This document shows positions 5,614-12,489 of a DNA stretch of 12,489 bases, in pieces. The DNA comes from Gemmatimonadaceae bacterium (lineage in GTDB: Bacteria > Gemmatimonadota > Gemmatimonadetes > Gemmatimonadales > Gemmatimonadaceae), in assembly GCA_025357975.1 (NCBI GenBank), contig JANYKY010000408.1:1-12489 (forward strand), in the 5' to 3' direction. Made by a program: the position numbers and the translations under genes. Within the stretch, counting starts at the first letter, position 1. Each line of letters begins with the position of its first letter. A model generated the notes under the pieces. That model did not search any database and was not told where the DNA came from. It was given only the letters and a program-made list of their open reading frames with translations.

Positions 5614-5984
5614 TGAGTCACGATCACGCAGTAGAAGGTTCCGATTCGCTGAAGGAGTTCCGGAAATTTCGCGAGCGAATGAACGCGGAGATACTCGGCG
5701 AGAACAATCTTGTGATCAACAGATTCTTCGCGCTGGATACTCGCACGTATGAAGCGGGGGCGTTGGATGTGAAGACGAAGGAGCTGCTCGGTCTCGTTGC
5801 ATCACTAGTGCTTCGGTGTGATGACTGTGTTACGTACCATCTGGCGCGCTGCCGCGAAGAAGGGATCTCACGTCAGGAGATGTTTGAAACGCTGTCGGTC
5901 GGGCTGGTGGTCGGTGGATCGATTGTGATTCCTCATCTTCGGCGGGCTGTCGATACGTGGACGCGGCTCGAGGCTAAAGCGTAG
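5613..5984 (+). CDS. Carboxymuconolactone decarboxylase / AhpD-like protein
   Basis: The 123-residue protein belongs to the CMD/AhpD fold. Its core has LDVKTKELLGLVASLVLRCD followed by DCVTYHLARC, giving the CxxCxxxH motif at Cys69, Cys72 and His76, with a further Cys80. In AhpD-type members this motif is a redox-active, peroxidase-linked site; in true decarboxylases it is absent, so an antioxidant or thiol-disulfide role is more likely. The C-terminal helix EMFETLSVGLVVGGSIVIPH is also typical. A longer GTG start at 5601 exists, but ATG 5613 is preferred because GGTGGAG lies at 5600-5606 with proper spacing and the ATG overlaps the upstream stop by one base. Its partner is the TPR-like gene, with which it probably forms a two-gene operon. 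Confidence 0.9.
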   Translation: MSHDHAVEGSDSLKEFRKFRERMNAEILGENNLVINRFFALDTRTYEAGALDVKTKELLGLVASLVLRCDDCVTYHLARCREEGISRQEMFETLSVGLVVGGSIVIPHLRRAVDTWTRLEAKA

Positions 5985-5987
5985 ACG

Positions 5988-6045
5988 GCCATCAGGGTAA
6001 CTGCAACCGCTTATACACGGATCAACAACGCGGAACTGCCATCAG
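5988..6045 (-). repeat. Dispersed intergenic repeat, copy A
   Basis: The reverse complement of this 58-bp stretch starts CTGATGGCAGTTCCGCGTTG, includes TTGATCCGTGTATAAGC, and ends CCCTGATGGC. It matches copy B (6185-6240) with only a few mismatches and two single-base gaps, in inverted orientation, and its first part matches copy C at 9636. It begins three bases after the stop of the AhpD-like gene and contains no ORF. Confidence 0.85.
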
Positions 6046-6184
6046 AGACAAATAACACGGACACGTTCACGGCCAGCGGGCGACTCGACGAGGCAAAGGC
6101 GTTTAACCTTTTTTTGTTGTCACAGCGAATCGCCAGATCATCTTCGATCCCCTTGATCCCCCTACAAAGCTTTTGCAGGTGCCC
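6046..6184. other. Spacer between inverted repeat arms, no gene seen
   Basis: This 139-bp stretch has a T-rich run near 6109-6117, two close copies of GATCCCC-like sequence around 6147-6162, and an AAAGCTTTT palindrome near 6167-6175. I see no start codon with a ribosome binding site and no intrinsic terminator. With its flanking arms it forms one large inverted structure that would fold if transcribed. Confidence 0.5.
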
Positions 6185-6240
6185 CTGATGGCCGTTCCGC
6201 GTTGTTGATCCGTGTATGGCTGTTGTAGTTCCCTGATGGC
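6185..6240 (+). repeat. Dispersed intergenic repeat, copy B
   Basis: This 56-bp copy starts CTGATGGCCGTTCCGCGTTG and ends CCCTGATGGC. It pairs with copy A as an inverted repeat across 139 bp. It ends seven bases before the stop codon of the deacetylase gene on the minus strand, so transcripts of that gene would include it. Confidence 0.85.
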
Positions 6241-6247
6241 AGTTCGC

Positions 6248-7342
6248 CTACTTGTCCGCCGGAACTGCCGCGGGTTTTGCCACTTTGGACGGATCGCCGT
6301 CAGACACATAGCGCGTTCCGTTTTTGTCAATCTTGTCGAGAATCTGCGTCAGCTGATTCCCGATCATCTCGATCCGTGTGATGCTGAGCGGATTGAAGGT
6401 CGGATCGTACGGGCTCTTGGTCGGTCCGCCTGATACTTCGAGGATAGCCTCGTTGTTATAGCGCGTGACCTGATGTGTCTTGGGATCGGTCCATGAGCCG
6501 GTCTTCGCGAGCGCACGATTTTTTGGCCACACGCCGAGCGGTAACGCGAACGTGCGCACCTTGAAATTCGGGAGTGCCGAATCAATCGCGAGTTGTCCGC
6601 GAGCAATCTGCTCCTGAACTACCGCGTCGGAATATTTGCCGAGGTTGGCGTGCCAGAGAGTGTGGTTGCAGACTTCGAAGCCCTGGTCGTGAAGGAACTG
6701 CACCTTCTTGAAACGCCATTCGTCCTTCTGCCCGTCGATGCCATGATTGCCGAAGAAATTATGTCCGGCCGCTGCACCCGACAGCAAGCAGAACACTGCC
6801 CGGTTATCCCAATCGGGATGCGTCTTCCTGAATGCGAGCCAGATTCCCATACCGCTGTTAGGATCGATTTCGAGCTTTCCATTGTTCTCGATGTAGCTGA
6901 ACTGGCTCGGTGAGGCGTCGTCAAAAACAAAGACGATTGGTGACAGGCCCCTCGGCAGGTCTATCTTCCGGTCCAAAAGCTGCGAGATGGTGACCGGCCG
7001 ATATCCTCTTCTATAGATGTCTGCCAGATCACGCTTGAAGTGTTCACGATCGCGCGAATACTGGGCGTCCCGGTTGACGATAAGATGGTATTCGACGACA
7101 GGAATGTGTCCGAGCTCGTTGGGAACACGCCTGGAGTCGTCCGGGGAAAGCTTGTATTGGCCGGGCGGCGTCGCAGGAGCTGCCGACTGACTGGCACTGG
7201 TCGCGGGCGCGGAGGTATCAGTGGATGAAACCGCGGTGCCGGTGGGGGCGTTGGGAGAATTGGAGGCTGGTTTGCTATCAGCCTTTGTTGCGCAGGCGGA
7301 TAGAATCGCGATCAGCGCGATTGCGTTGAGTTTGTTGACCAT
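6248..7342 (-). CDS. Lipoprotein polysaccharide deacetylase (NodB-type, carbohydrate esterase 4)
   Basis: The ATG at 7342 gives a 364-residue protein starting MVNKLNAIALIAILSACATK, a type II signal peptide with lipobox LSAC and Cys17. A longer frame back to 7450 adds a poor leader and would overlap the divergent gene, so it is not preferred; ATG 7357 is a second option. A Ser/Thr/Pro/Ala linker runs to about residue 62. The NodB fold follows: VVEYHLIVNR near 82; the metal and catalytic motif FVFDDASPSQF with Asp141-Asp142; CNHTLWHANL with His227 and His231; and FALPLGVWP near 265-273. The metal triad (Asp, His, His) and catalytic Asp are present, so it is probably active. The likely reaction is removal of N- or O-acetyl groups from a cell-wall or exopolysaccharide in the periplasm. 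It diverges from a penicillin-binding protein gene, which fits an envelope role. Confidence 0.9.
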   Translation of the reverse strand: MVNKLNAIALIAILSACATKADSKPASNSPNAPTGTAVSSTDTSAPATSASQSAAPATPPGQYKLSPDDSRRVPNELGHIPVVEYHLIVNRDAQYSRDREHFKRDLADIYRRGYRPVTISQLLDRKIDLPRGLSPIVFVFDDASPSQFSYIENNGKLEIDPNSGMGIWLAFRKTHPDWDNRAVFCLLSGAAAGHNFFGNHGIDGQKDEWRFKKVQFLHDQGFEVCNHTLWHANLGKYSDAVVQEQIARGQLAIDSALPNFKVRTFALPLGVWPKNRALAKTGSWTDPKTHQVTRYNNEAILEVSGGPTKSPYDPTFNPLSITRIEMIGNQLTQILDKIDKNGTRYVSDGDPSKVAKPAAVPADK

Positions 7343-7355
7343 TGATTGACGGTGC

Positions 7356-9485
7356 ATGAGAAAGATTGAGATCAGGCGCGACATCGTACTGAAGATTGCA
7401 CTAGCAATAAGCATTCTAGGGGTCTTTTCACTCGACTCCTGGCTTGCCACCTGCGGCTATTCCGGCTGTCCCAGCCCGCATCAGATCCAGACGTACAACC
7501 CCGATGAAGGCGGCAGGATCTACGATCGGAACAATATACTGATGGGCCGGCTCGCCATCGTCCGCCGGGTGAATGTACCCATTTCGACTGTGCCTGTGTT
7601 TGTGCGGCAGGCTTTTGTGGCAACGGAAGACCGGCGCTTTTACGAACATAACGGCGTTGACTGGCGCGGTTTCCTTCGAGCCGCTGCAAGGAACGTTCGA
7701 GCAGGCGGAGTCCGCGAAGGATTCAGTACCATCACCATGCAGGCGGCGCGCAACAGCTTCGTCGTTCACATGTACAAGAACCGTTCGCTGCCGCAGAAGT
7801 TGATCGAGCTGCGAGTCGCAAGGCTGATGGAACGCTCGCTCACAAAGAACCAGATTCTGCAGCTCTATTTGAACGCGATCTACATGGGGAATGGTGTTTA
7901 CGGAGTCGAGGCAGCGAGCCGCGACTTGTTCGGCAAGAGCGTCAACACGCTGACGTTGCCCGAAGCGGCGATGCTCGCTGCACTTCCGAAGGCTCCGTCT
8001 GTCTATACACCGCGGCGCAATCCGCGCAAAGCTGTCGTTCGGCGCAATCTCGTGCTCGCGTTGATGGTTCAGCAGAGATTTGTATCTGCTAATCGTCTTC
8101 CGGGTCTTCAAGGTACCGCCCTGCGGATAGCTCGCGATGAATGGCGCCCGGACGATCGCACCGATTCATTCGCACTCGATGCTGTGCGAGCTCTGACCGA
8201 TTCAGTGCTCAGCAAGAGCGATGAAGACGCCGCCGATCTGACCGTTTATACGACACTTGACTCGAGAGCACAGGTCGCGGCCGACAGAGCGGTCGCTCGC
8301 AGGGCGCAGGCGATTCAGAACGAGTCGAGCGGATACTTCAACGGAACGCGTCACATCATTCAGGGGGCGATGGTAGGCATGGACCCCCGCAATGGCGACA
8401 TTCGCGCACTGACCGGCGGCCGCCGCTACGAACGCGGCAACTACGACCGCGCACTGAAAGCCCGGCGCCAACCCGGCTCGGCGTTCAAGCCCTTTGTCTA
8501 CGTTACCGCGCTGCAGGCCGGTTACTCGCCGGGGTCAGAGGTCGAGGACGAGCCTGTCGAAGTCGTACAGGGCCGTAAAGTCTGGTCACCGTCGAATTAC
8601 AAGAACGATTACATCGGGCTCATCACGTTTCGGCGCGCGCTGATGAAATCGTCAAATGTTGCCGCGGTTCGTGTGAGCCAGATGGTCGGCATGGAGAGAA
8701 TCATCGAGAACGCGCACCGGATGGGAATCGAGAGCACGATTCCCAATGTTCCCGCCATCGCGCTCGGTGCAGCCGACGTCACTCCGATCGAGCTTGTGCG
8801 CGCGTATTCACCATTTGCGAACGGCGGCTTCAAGGTGACGCCGCGTCTCGTGAAGCGCGTTGAATCGCGCGACGGAGAAGTGCTGTGGAGCAGCGACCCC
8901 GTTCCACTGGAGCGTGTGATCGCGCCGGCCGATGCATATGAGCTTACTTCGATGTTACGCTCCGTCGTCGACTACGGCTCCGGGCGTCCTGTTCGCGATT
9001 ATGGCGCGAAAGGAATGATCGCGGGCAAGACGGGCACGACGAATAACGGCACCGATGTGTGGTTTGTCGGATACACACCGAATCTTGTTGCAGCGTTCTG
9101 GTTTGGATATGACGATCCGCATTCGATCAGCGGTGATGCATCAGGTGGACGACTTGCTTCGCCGGCGTGGGCAGAGTTTTACACGACCGGCTGGCGCGAG
9201 CCCGTCGCTACAAGTGCATGGGATCCGCCGGCGGGCGTGACCGAAGCGATCACTATCGATCCGACAACGGGGTGGATCGCGAACGAGTGGTGTCCGGCGC
9301 GACAGGTTGCGTACTTCAAACCGGGGACCGGGCCGCGGCAGGAATGCACTGAGCACGGGCCACCTGATGTGCAACCCGAGTGGCCCGATCCAAATCAACC
9401 CGATATTGGTCGCGATATTGGGCGACAGGCGGACAATCTTGGAAAAAAGATCGGGAAGGTGCTGGGCAAGATCTTCAAATTTTGA
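7356..9485 (+). CDS. Class A penicillin-binding protein (bifunctional peptidoglycan glycosyltransferase/transpeptidase)
   Basis: The 709-residue protein polymerises lipid II and cross-links the stem peptides on the outer face of the inner membrane. A membrane anchor lies at about 10-30. The GT51 domain has FVATEDRRFYEHNGVDW with catalytic Glu91, then GFSTITMQAARN near 122-133 and NAIYMGNGVYGVEAASRDLF. Met replaces the first Gln of the commoner STITQQ, as in PBP1C-type enzymes. The transpeptidase domain has RQPGSAFKPF with Ser375 and Lys378, SSN at 432-434, and KTGTT starting at Lys558; all active-site motifs are intact. After about 600 comes a tail with WCPARQVAYFKPGTGP and a Pro-rich, then Lys/Gly-rich, C-terminus. 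ATG 7356 is the only early start, since an in-frame TGA lies at 7347-7349. Its ribosome binding site is weak. It diverges from the deacetylase with 13 bp between start codons. Confidence 0.95.
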   Translation: MRKIEIRRDIVLKIALAISILGVFSLDSWLATCGYSGCPSPHQIQTYNPDEGGRIYDRNNILMGRLAIVRRVNVPISTVPVFVRQAFVATEDRRFYEHNGVDWRGFLRAAARNVRAGGVREGFSTITMQAARNSFVVHMYKNRSLPQKLIELRVARLMERSLTKNQILQLYLNAIYMGNGVYGVEAASRDLFGKSVNTLTLPEAAMLAALPKAPSVYTPRRNPRKAVVRRNLVLALMVQQRFVSANRLPGLQGTALRIARDEWRPDDRTDSFALDAVRALTDSVLSKSDEDAADLTVYTTLDSRAQVAADRAVARRAQAIQNESSGYFNGTRHIIQGAMVGMDPRNGDIRALTGGRRYERGNYDRALKARRQPGSAFKPFVYVTALQAGYSPGSEVEDEPVEVVQGRKVWSPSNYKNDYIGLITFRRALMKSSNVAAVRVSQMVGMERIIENAHRMGIESTIPNVPAIALGAADVTPIELVRAYSPFANGGFKVTPRLVKRVESRDGEVLWSSDPVPLERVIAPADAYELTSMLRSVVDYGSGRPVRDYGAKGMIAGKTGTTNNGTDVWFVGYTPNLVAAFWFGYDDPHSISGDASGGRLASPAWAEFYTTGWREPVATSAWDPPAGVTEAITIDPTTGWIANEWCPARQVAYFKPGTGPRQECTEHGPPDVQPEWPDPNQPDIGRDIGRQADNLGKKIGKVLGKIFKF

Positions 9486-9608
9486 ACGACGATCAGGTCA
9501 TCAGAATCCTAGGTGGCTTCCGACCTTGGACTAAGGTCAAAAACGCTTAGCACGGCTCAGAAAAAGAAAAGCGCTACGGATCAGAAGCAAACAACGCCAA
9601 AGTTTTGC

Positions 9609-9687
9609 CTCTGATGGCACTTCCAGTTTTTGTCTCTGATGGCAGTTCCACGCAGTTGATCCGTGTAACCGCAGTTTCAGGTACTGA
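9609..9687 (+). repeat. Dispersed intergenic repeat, copy C, with a doubled leading motif
   Basis: CTCTGATGGCACTTCCA (9609-9625) and CTCTGATGGCAGTTCCA (9634-9650) form a 25-bp-period direct pair. The second continues into GTTGATCCGTGTAACCGCAG, matching copies A and B (5988-6045 and 6185-6240) before diverging. The stretch lies in the 239-bp gap between the penicillin-binding protein and DUF1501 genes, on the 3' side of both. Confidence 0.75.
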
Positions 9688-9718
9688 CAGCCGTACAAGA
9701 GGCGGTCGCCGTACCTGA
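9677..9718. other. Nested hairpin downstream of the DUF1501 gene
   Basis: TCAGGTAC (9677-9684) pairs with GTACCTGA (9711-9718), and inside this stem GGCGGTCGCC (9701-9710) is a further self-complementary block. It starts 7 bp beyond the DUF1501 stop. No T-run follows on either strand, so it is not a clear intrinsic terminator; it may stabilise the 3' end of the transcript. Confidence 0.4.
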
Positions 9719-9724
9719 TTGCTC

Positions 9725-10987
9725 TTATACGATGCCCAACCACCCACTCGCCGGCGCGCTGAACCCGGGAAAGATCTTGTCGAGCTTTGTCGCACCAAGA
9801 TGTCTCGATGTGACTTCCGAGAATACAGAACGGAAATCAGTAGTTAACGCGAGATCACGACCCTCATAGAGCTGCTCATTCGCGAGACCAGGCCATTTGC
9901 CGTGAACCTTGCCGCCTTTAACGTCGCCACCGATAACGAATAGCGCACCAGCGTGCCCATGATCAGTTCCTCGGTTTCCATTTTCCTTCGCCATTCTGCC
10001 AAACTCTGACATCGTGAGAATCACGACGTCGCCCATCTTGTCGCCGAGGTCAGTGACCATCGCGGCGATCGACTGCGAGAAATCATCGAGACGCGCCGCA
10101 AGCTGTCCGCTCGTCGAGCCCTGATTGACATGCGTATCCCATCCGCCGACATCCGCGAATGCGATCTCCATCCCAACGTCTGCCTTGACGAGCTGCGCGA
10201 TCTGCATCAACCGCTGGCCAAACTGCGATCTCGGGTACTCAGCCCCATTCCTCGGCAAATATTTCTGCGGGTTCGCCGCTTTGAGCATTTTTACAGCATC
10301 AAACATTTCGCTGCCCGTGCCGTGCACGAGATCGGCTGAACCGGTGCGATAGAGGGCCTCGAGTCTGTCAGCCTGCGATCCAGCCGCGCGAACGGTGAAT
10401 TCGTCGAGACTGTTCATCGCGACTACTTCGCTCGGGCCTTCCATGATTCGCGGAGTCTGCTGCGTGAGGGCAACAGCACGAAACGGAGTGAGCTTGCACT
10501 CATCGCACGTTCCCTTCACGGCCAGATAACGATTGAGCCATCCATCCGGCGTGCCTTTCACATCCGGAGTGCCTGTCTCCATATAGTCCTGCGCATCGAA
10601 GTGCGAGCGCGTCGTGCTCGGACTTCCAACGGCGTGAACCGGCGCAAGCATGCCTCTGTCGTAGAGTGGCTTGAATGGGGCAAGCGACGGATGCAGTCCA
10701 AAGAATCCGTCGAGATCGATCGCCGCATCTTTTGAGATTGCCTTCGACAAGCCAGACGGGCGCGGAATCGCAATCGATGGTCTCAGGCCGTAGTACGACT
10801 TGTCGCCGTGAGGAACAACGATGTTGAGAGCGTCCGCCGCCCCGCGCTGAAAGAGGCAGATCAATGTCTTGCCTTTCGGAACTTCGAGCATCTGGGCGCC
10901 GAACGCGGTGCGACGGAGAAAGCTGGGACTGAGTCCCATGGTCACCAGGGCCAGTGCCCCGGACTTAACAAATACTCTGCGTTCCAT
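9725..10987 (-). CDS. DUF1501 family secreted protein
   Basis: The 420-residue protein starts MERRVFVKSGALALVTMGLS, a twin-arginine (RRxFxK) export signal, so it should be folded before export through Tat. The family is related to alkaline-phosphatase/sulfatase-like folds, but its activity is not established. Family landmarks seen: TLICLFQRGAADALNIVVPH after the signal, LHPSLAPFKPLYDRGMLAPV, HFDAQDYMETG, VGGWDTHVNQ, and near the C-terminus TMSEFGRMAKENGNRGTDHG with HAGALFVIGG. The His and Asp in those motifs suggest a metal or active site. The ATG at 10987 has AGAGG at the right distance. It starts 17 bp after the DUF1800 gene on the same strand, so the two are one transcription unit. That DUF1800-DUF1501 order is widespread and suggests a joint role, possibly in envelope or secretion processes. 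Confidence 0.92.
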   Translation of the reverse strand: MERRVFVKSGALALVTMGLSPSFLRRTAFGAQMLEVPKGKTLICLFQRGAADALNIVVPHGDKSYYGLRPSIAIPRPSGLSKAISKDAAIDLDGFFGLHPSLAPFKPLYDRGMLAPVHAVGSPSTTRSHFDAQDYMETGTPDVKGTPDGWLNRYLAVKGTCDECKLTPFRAVALTQQTPRIMEGPSEVVAMNSLDEFTVRAAGSQADRLEALYRTGSADLVHGTGSEMFDAVKMLKAANPQKYLPRNGAEYPRSQFGQRLMQIAQLVKADVGMEIAFADVGGWDTHVNQGSTSGQLAARLDDFSQSIAAMVTDLGDKMGDVVILTMSEFGRMAKENGNRGTDHGHAGALFVIGGDVKGGKVHGKWPGLANEQLYEGRDLALTTDFRSVFSEVTSRHLGATKLDKIFPGFSAPASGWLGIV

Positions 10988-11004
10988 ATAGAAGACCTCT
11001 TCGC

Positions 11005-12489
11005 TTAGTGGCGCTGAAACTCGGGTGATCCGAGTGCCAGCCCGACGACTTGTGCGATTCCGTTGAGTTGTGGAGGTGCCCCACGCGGATTGAGTGGGTT
11101 CGTACGCGGGTTTCCAAGCAGTTTTGCTTCCTTGCCGCCCTGTTCCCCCCTCGCCTGGCGGCCTCCTGCCTGTTGCTGCATTGCCATATCATCTGTGCTC
11201 TGCGAAGCCATTTCCGCAGCTGGCTTCGCGACACTCGCTGCAGCGCCAGCGAGCATCGGATTTTCGCCCGACATCAGAATTGCACGCGTGTCAGGCGAGA
11301 TCGATCCACCGAGCATCAGTGAAACAACCGCATCGACCTGCTTCGCGCGCGGCGCTGCAACGAGCGTATCCAATCCCGGTATCGCGTTGACATGAGCGCC
11401 CGGAATTCTGTTTGCCGCCGCAGACATTCCAAAATTGATTCGATTGAGAATCGCGCCGGCATTCATCCATGCATCGCCAGTGTCGGGATAACCGTCCGGC
11501 GCCTGGTGTCCGTAGATAGGTTCGCCGAGGTACGCAATCGCCTGAGCTGTGCGAGGTGTGCTGTCCGCCTCGGCACCCATCGCGCGCATCGCGCTGACGA
11601 CGACTTCGAACGGAGACTTCACTTTGCTGCGAAACGCCTGCTGCGAAAAGAACTCGTTCGAAGTGATGATAGTCCGAACCACTTCGCGAATGTCGCCATC
11701 GGTTTTCAAGAACACCCGGGCGGCCTGATCCACCAGTGCCTGCGGCGGATTATCCGATACAAAGTGACGCACGAGTTTCGTGGCGATGAAATGCGCGGTC
11801 GCCGGGCTGCGCGACACGATGTCAAGAACATCTTCGCCGTCTTCGATTCCACGGCCCGCAGCGAGCTTATGTCCAAGGACCATCTTTTCGCCGGCGTCGT
11901 GCATCTCCGGCCGAAATACGAATCCGCCGCCAGTTGCCGGAGGCTTGATCGTCCAGCCAGTCAATGCGCGCGCAACGTTTATGACGTCCTGCTGAGTGTA
12001 TCCGCCATCCACGCCGAGAGTGTGAAGCTCGAGCAATTCGCGGCCATAGTTTTCATTGAGGCCGCCGGCCTGCGCTTTCTTGACTCGCGGAGGAATCTGG
12101 TTTGGTCGCGCCGAGTCCATCTGGCCCTGCGACTCACCCTGCCCAGGCAGTCTCCCATCGCCCCGGAAAATTCCGCCAATGTTGCCCCGTCCTGGCATCG
12201 GTACATTGCCATTCGGCCGGCGCCTGATGCCGCCAAGACCGCCGAGTGCTCCAGCGCCGCGTCTTAGATTTTGATTGTAGCTGGCGAGGCGGGGCCGCGT
12301 GCTGTCGGCCATGCTTCGCGCATTGTCGAGATAGAAAAGCATCGCCGGACTTTTCGCGACCGCTTCGAGCAGATCGCGAAACTTTCCGAGCGCGCGCGGA
12401 CGAATTACATCGCGCTCGTAGTCGGCGAGGTAATAAACCTCGGGCGCACCCTTCTGCGCGAAGATGTTGAAGTGATTGAGCCAGAAATC
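11005..12489 (-). CDS. DUF1800 family protein (partial, 5' end outside window)
   Basis: The frame is open from the right edge to TGA at 11005, giving 494 codons. An internal ATG at 12342 is not the start, because the 49 codons upstream (DFWLNHFNIFAQKGAPEVYY, then RPRALGKFRDLLEAVAKSPA) are canonical DUF1800 sequence. Further landmarks are MLFYLDNARS, NENYGRELLELHTLGVDGGY, TQQDVINVARALTGW, HFIATKLVRHFVSDNPP and SNEFFS. Two low-complexity insertions stand out. One of about 65 residues, rich in Gly, Arg and Pro, lies between MLFYLDNARS and NENYGREL. The other, rich in Gln, Ala and Gly, lies near the C-terminus before PRTNPLNPRGAPP. Function is unknown; the family nearly always pairs with DUF1501, here 17 bp downstream. 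The N-terminal signal and first helices are missing from the window, so length and export route cannot be judged. Confidence 0.92.
   Translation of the reverse strand, partial: DFWLNHFNIFAQKGAPEVYYLADYERDVIRPRALGKFRDLLEAVAKSPAMLFYLDNARSMADSTRPRLASYNQNLRRGAGALGGLGGIRRRPNGNVPMPGRGNIGGIFRGDGRLPGQGESQGQMDSARPNQIPPRVKKAQAGGLNENYGRELLELHTLGVDGGYTQQDVINVARALTGWTIKPPATGGGFVFRPEMHDAGEKMVLGHKLAAGRGIEDGEDVLDIVSRSPATAHFIATKLVRHFVSDNPPQALVDQAARVFLKTDGDIREVVRTIITSNEFFSQQAFRSKVKSPFEVVVSAMRAMGAEADSTPRTAQAIAYLGEPIYGHQAPDGYPDTGDAWMNAGAILNRINFGMSAAANRIPGAHVNAIPGLDTLVAAPRAKQVDAVVSLMLGGSISPDTRAILMSGENPMLAGAAASVAKPAAEMASQSTDDMAMQQQAGGRQARGEQGGKEAKLLGNPRTNPLNPRGAPPQLNGIAQVVGLALGSPEFQRH

Noticed and set aside
6103..6330. 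75-codon minus-strand ORF across the repeat region
   Set aside because: It runs through the dispersed repeat and into the deacetylase 3' end in another frame; no ribosome binding site or recognisable domain.
7428..8111. 227-codon minus-strand ORF inside the penicillin-binding protein gene
   Set aside because: The plus strand carries clear GT51 motifs over the same bases; the antisense frame shows only Arg/His/Cys-rich noise.
9522..9538. GACCTT/AAGGTC hairpin after the penicillin-binding protein gene as a terminator
   Set aside because: The stem is only six base pairs and is followed by A residues rather than T residues on the plus strand, so it lacks the form of an intrinsic terminator for that gene.
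11392..12267. 291-codon plus-strand ORF opposite DUF1800
   Set aside because: It is long only because of GC bias and codon structure of the DUF1800 gene; the sense strand has multiple conserved family motifs.

Overview
The window looks like chromosomal DNA from a high-GC, Gram-negative soil or environmental bacterium, most likely Gemmatimonadota. This is inferred from gene content, not from a marker gene: a Hanks-type kinase fused to a membrane segment, a FlgO-like region and TPRs; an LVIVD-repeat protein; an adjacent DUF1800/DUF1501 pair; Gly/Pro/Ala-rich low-complexity insertions; and lipoproteins with Ala/Pro/Thr-rich linkers. No tRNA, rRNA, CRISPR array or phage gene was seen.

Layout. 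(1) 1-208, minus: 5' end of an Arg/Gly-rich protein that runs off the left edge, possibly the N-terminal extension of Rho. (2) 380-5112: a 4.7 kb segment bounded by terminal inverted repeats, each carrying a doubled internal motif, and flanked by a 14-bp direct repeat that looks like a target-site duplication. The two ends of one transposase gene, in the same orientation, lie just inside the two termini (C-terminal part at 467-817, N-terminal part at 4836-5036). The catalytic middle is missing. In its place lie the 3' end of an LVIVD-repeat gene, a bidirectional terminator, a small lipoprotein gene, a large Ser/Thr kinase-TPR gene and an apparently internally deleted membrane-protein ORF coupled to the kinase. 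(3) 5173-5984, plus: a small TPR-like protein translationally coupled to an AhpD/carboxymuconolactone-decarboxylase-like protein. (4) 5988-6240: an inverted pair of about 57-bp dispersed repeats; a related copy lies at 9609-9687. (5) 6248-9485: a lipoprotein polysaccharide deacetylase (minus) and a class A penicillin-binding protein (plus), diverging with start codons almost touching. (6) 9725-12489, minus: DUF1800 (5' end outside the window) followed by DUF1501, a secreted pair.

How it fits together. The deacetylase and the penicillin-binding protein both act on the envelope or its polysaccharides. The DUF1800/DUF1501 pair is a common two-gene unit of unknown function. The most unusual feature is the 380-5112 structure: an IS-like element, probably of the ISNCY/IS1202 kind, whose transposase is split around about 3.9-4.0 kb of apparently chromosomal genes including a signalling kinase. 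It may be a decayed composite transposon or an IS that was broken up after insertion.
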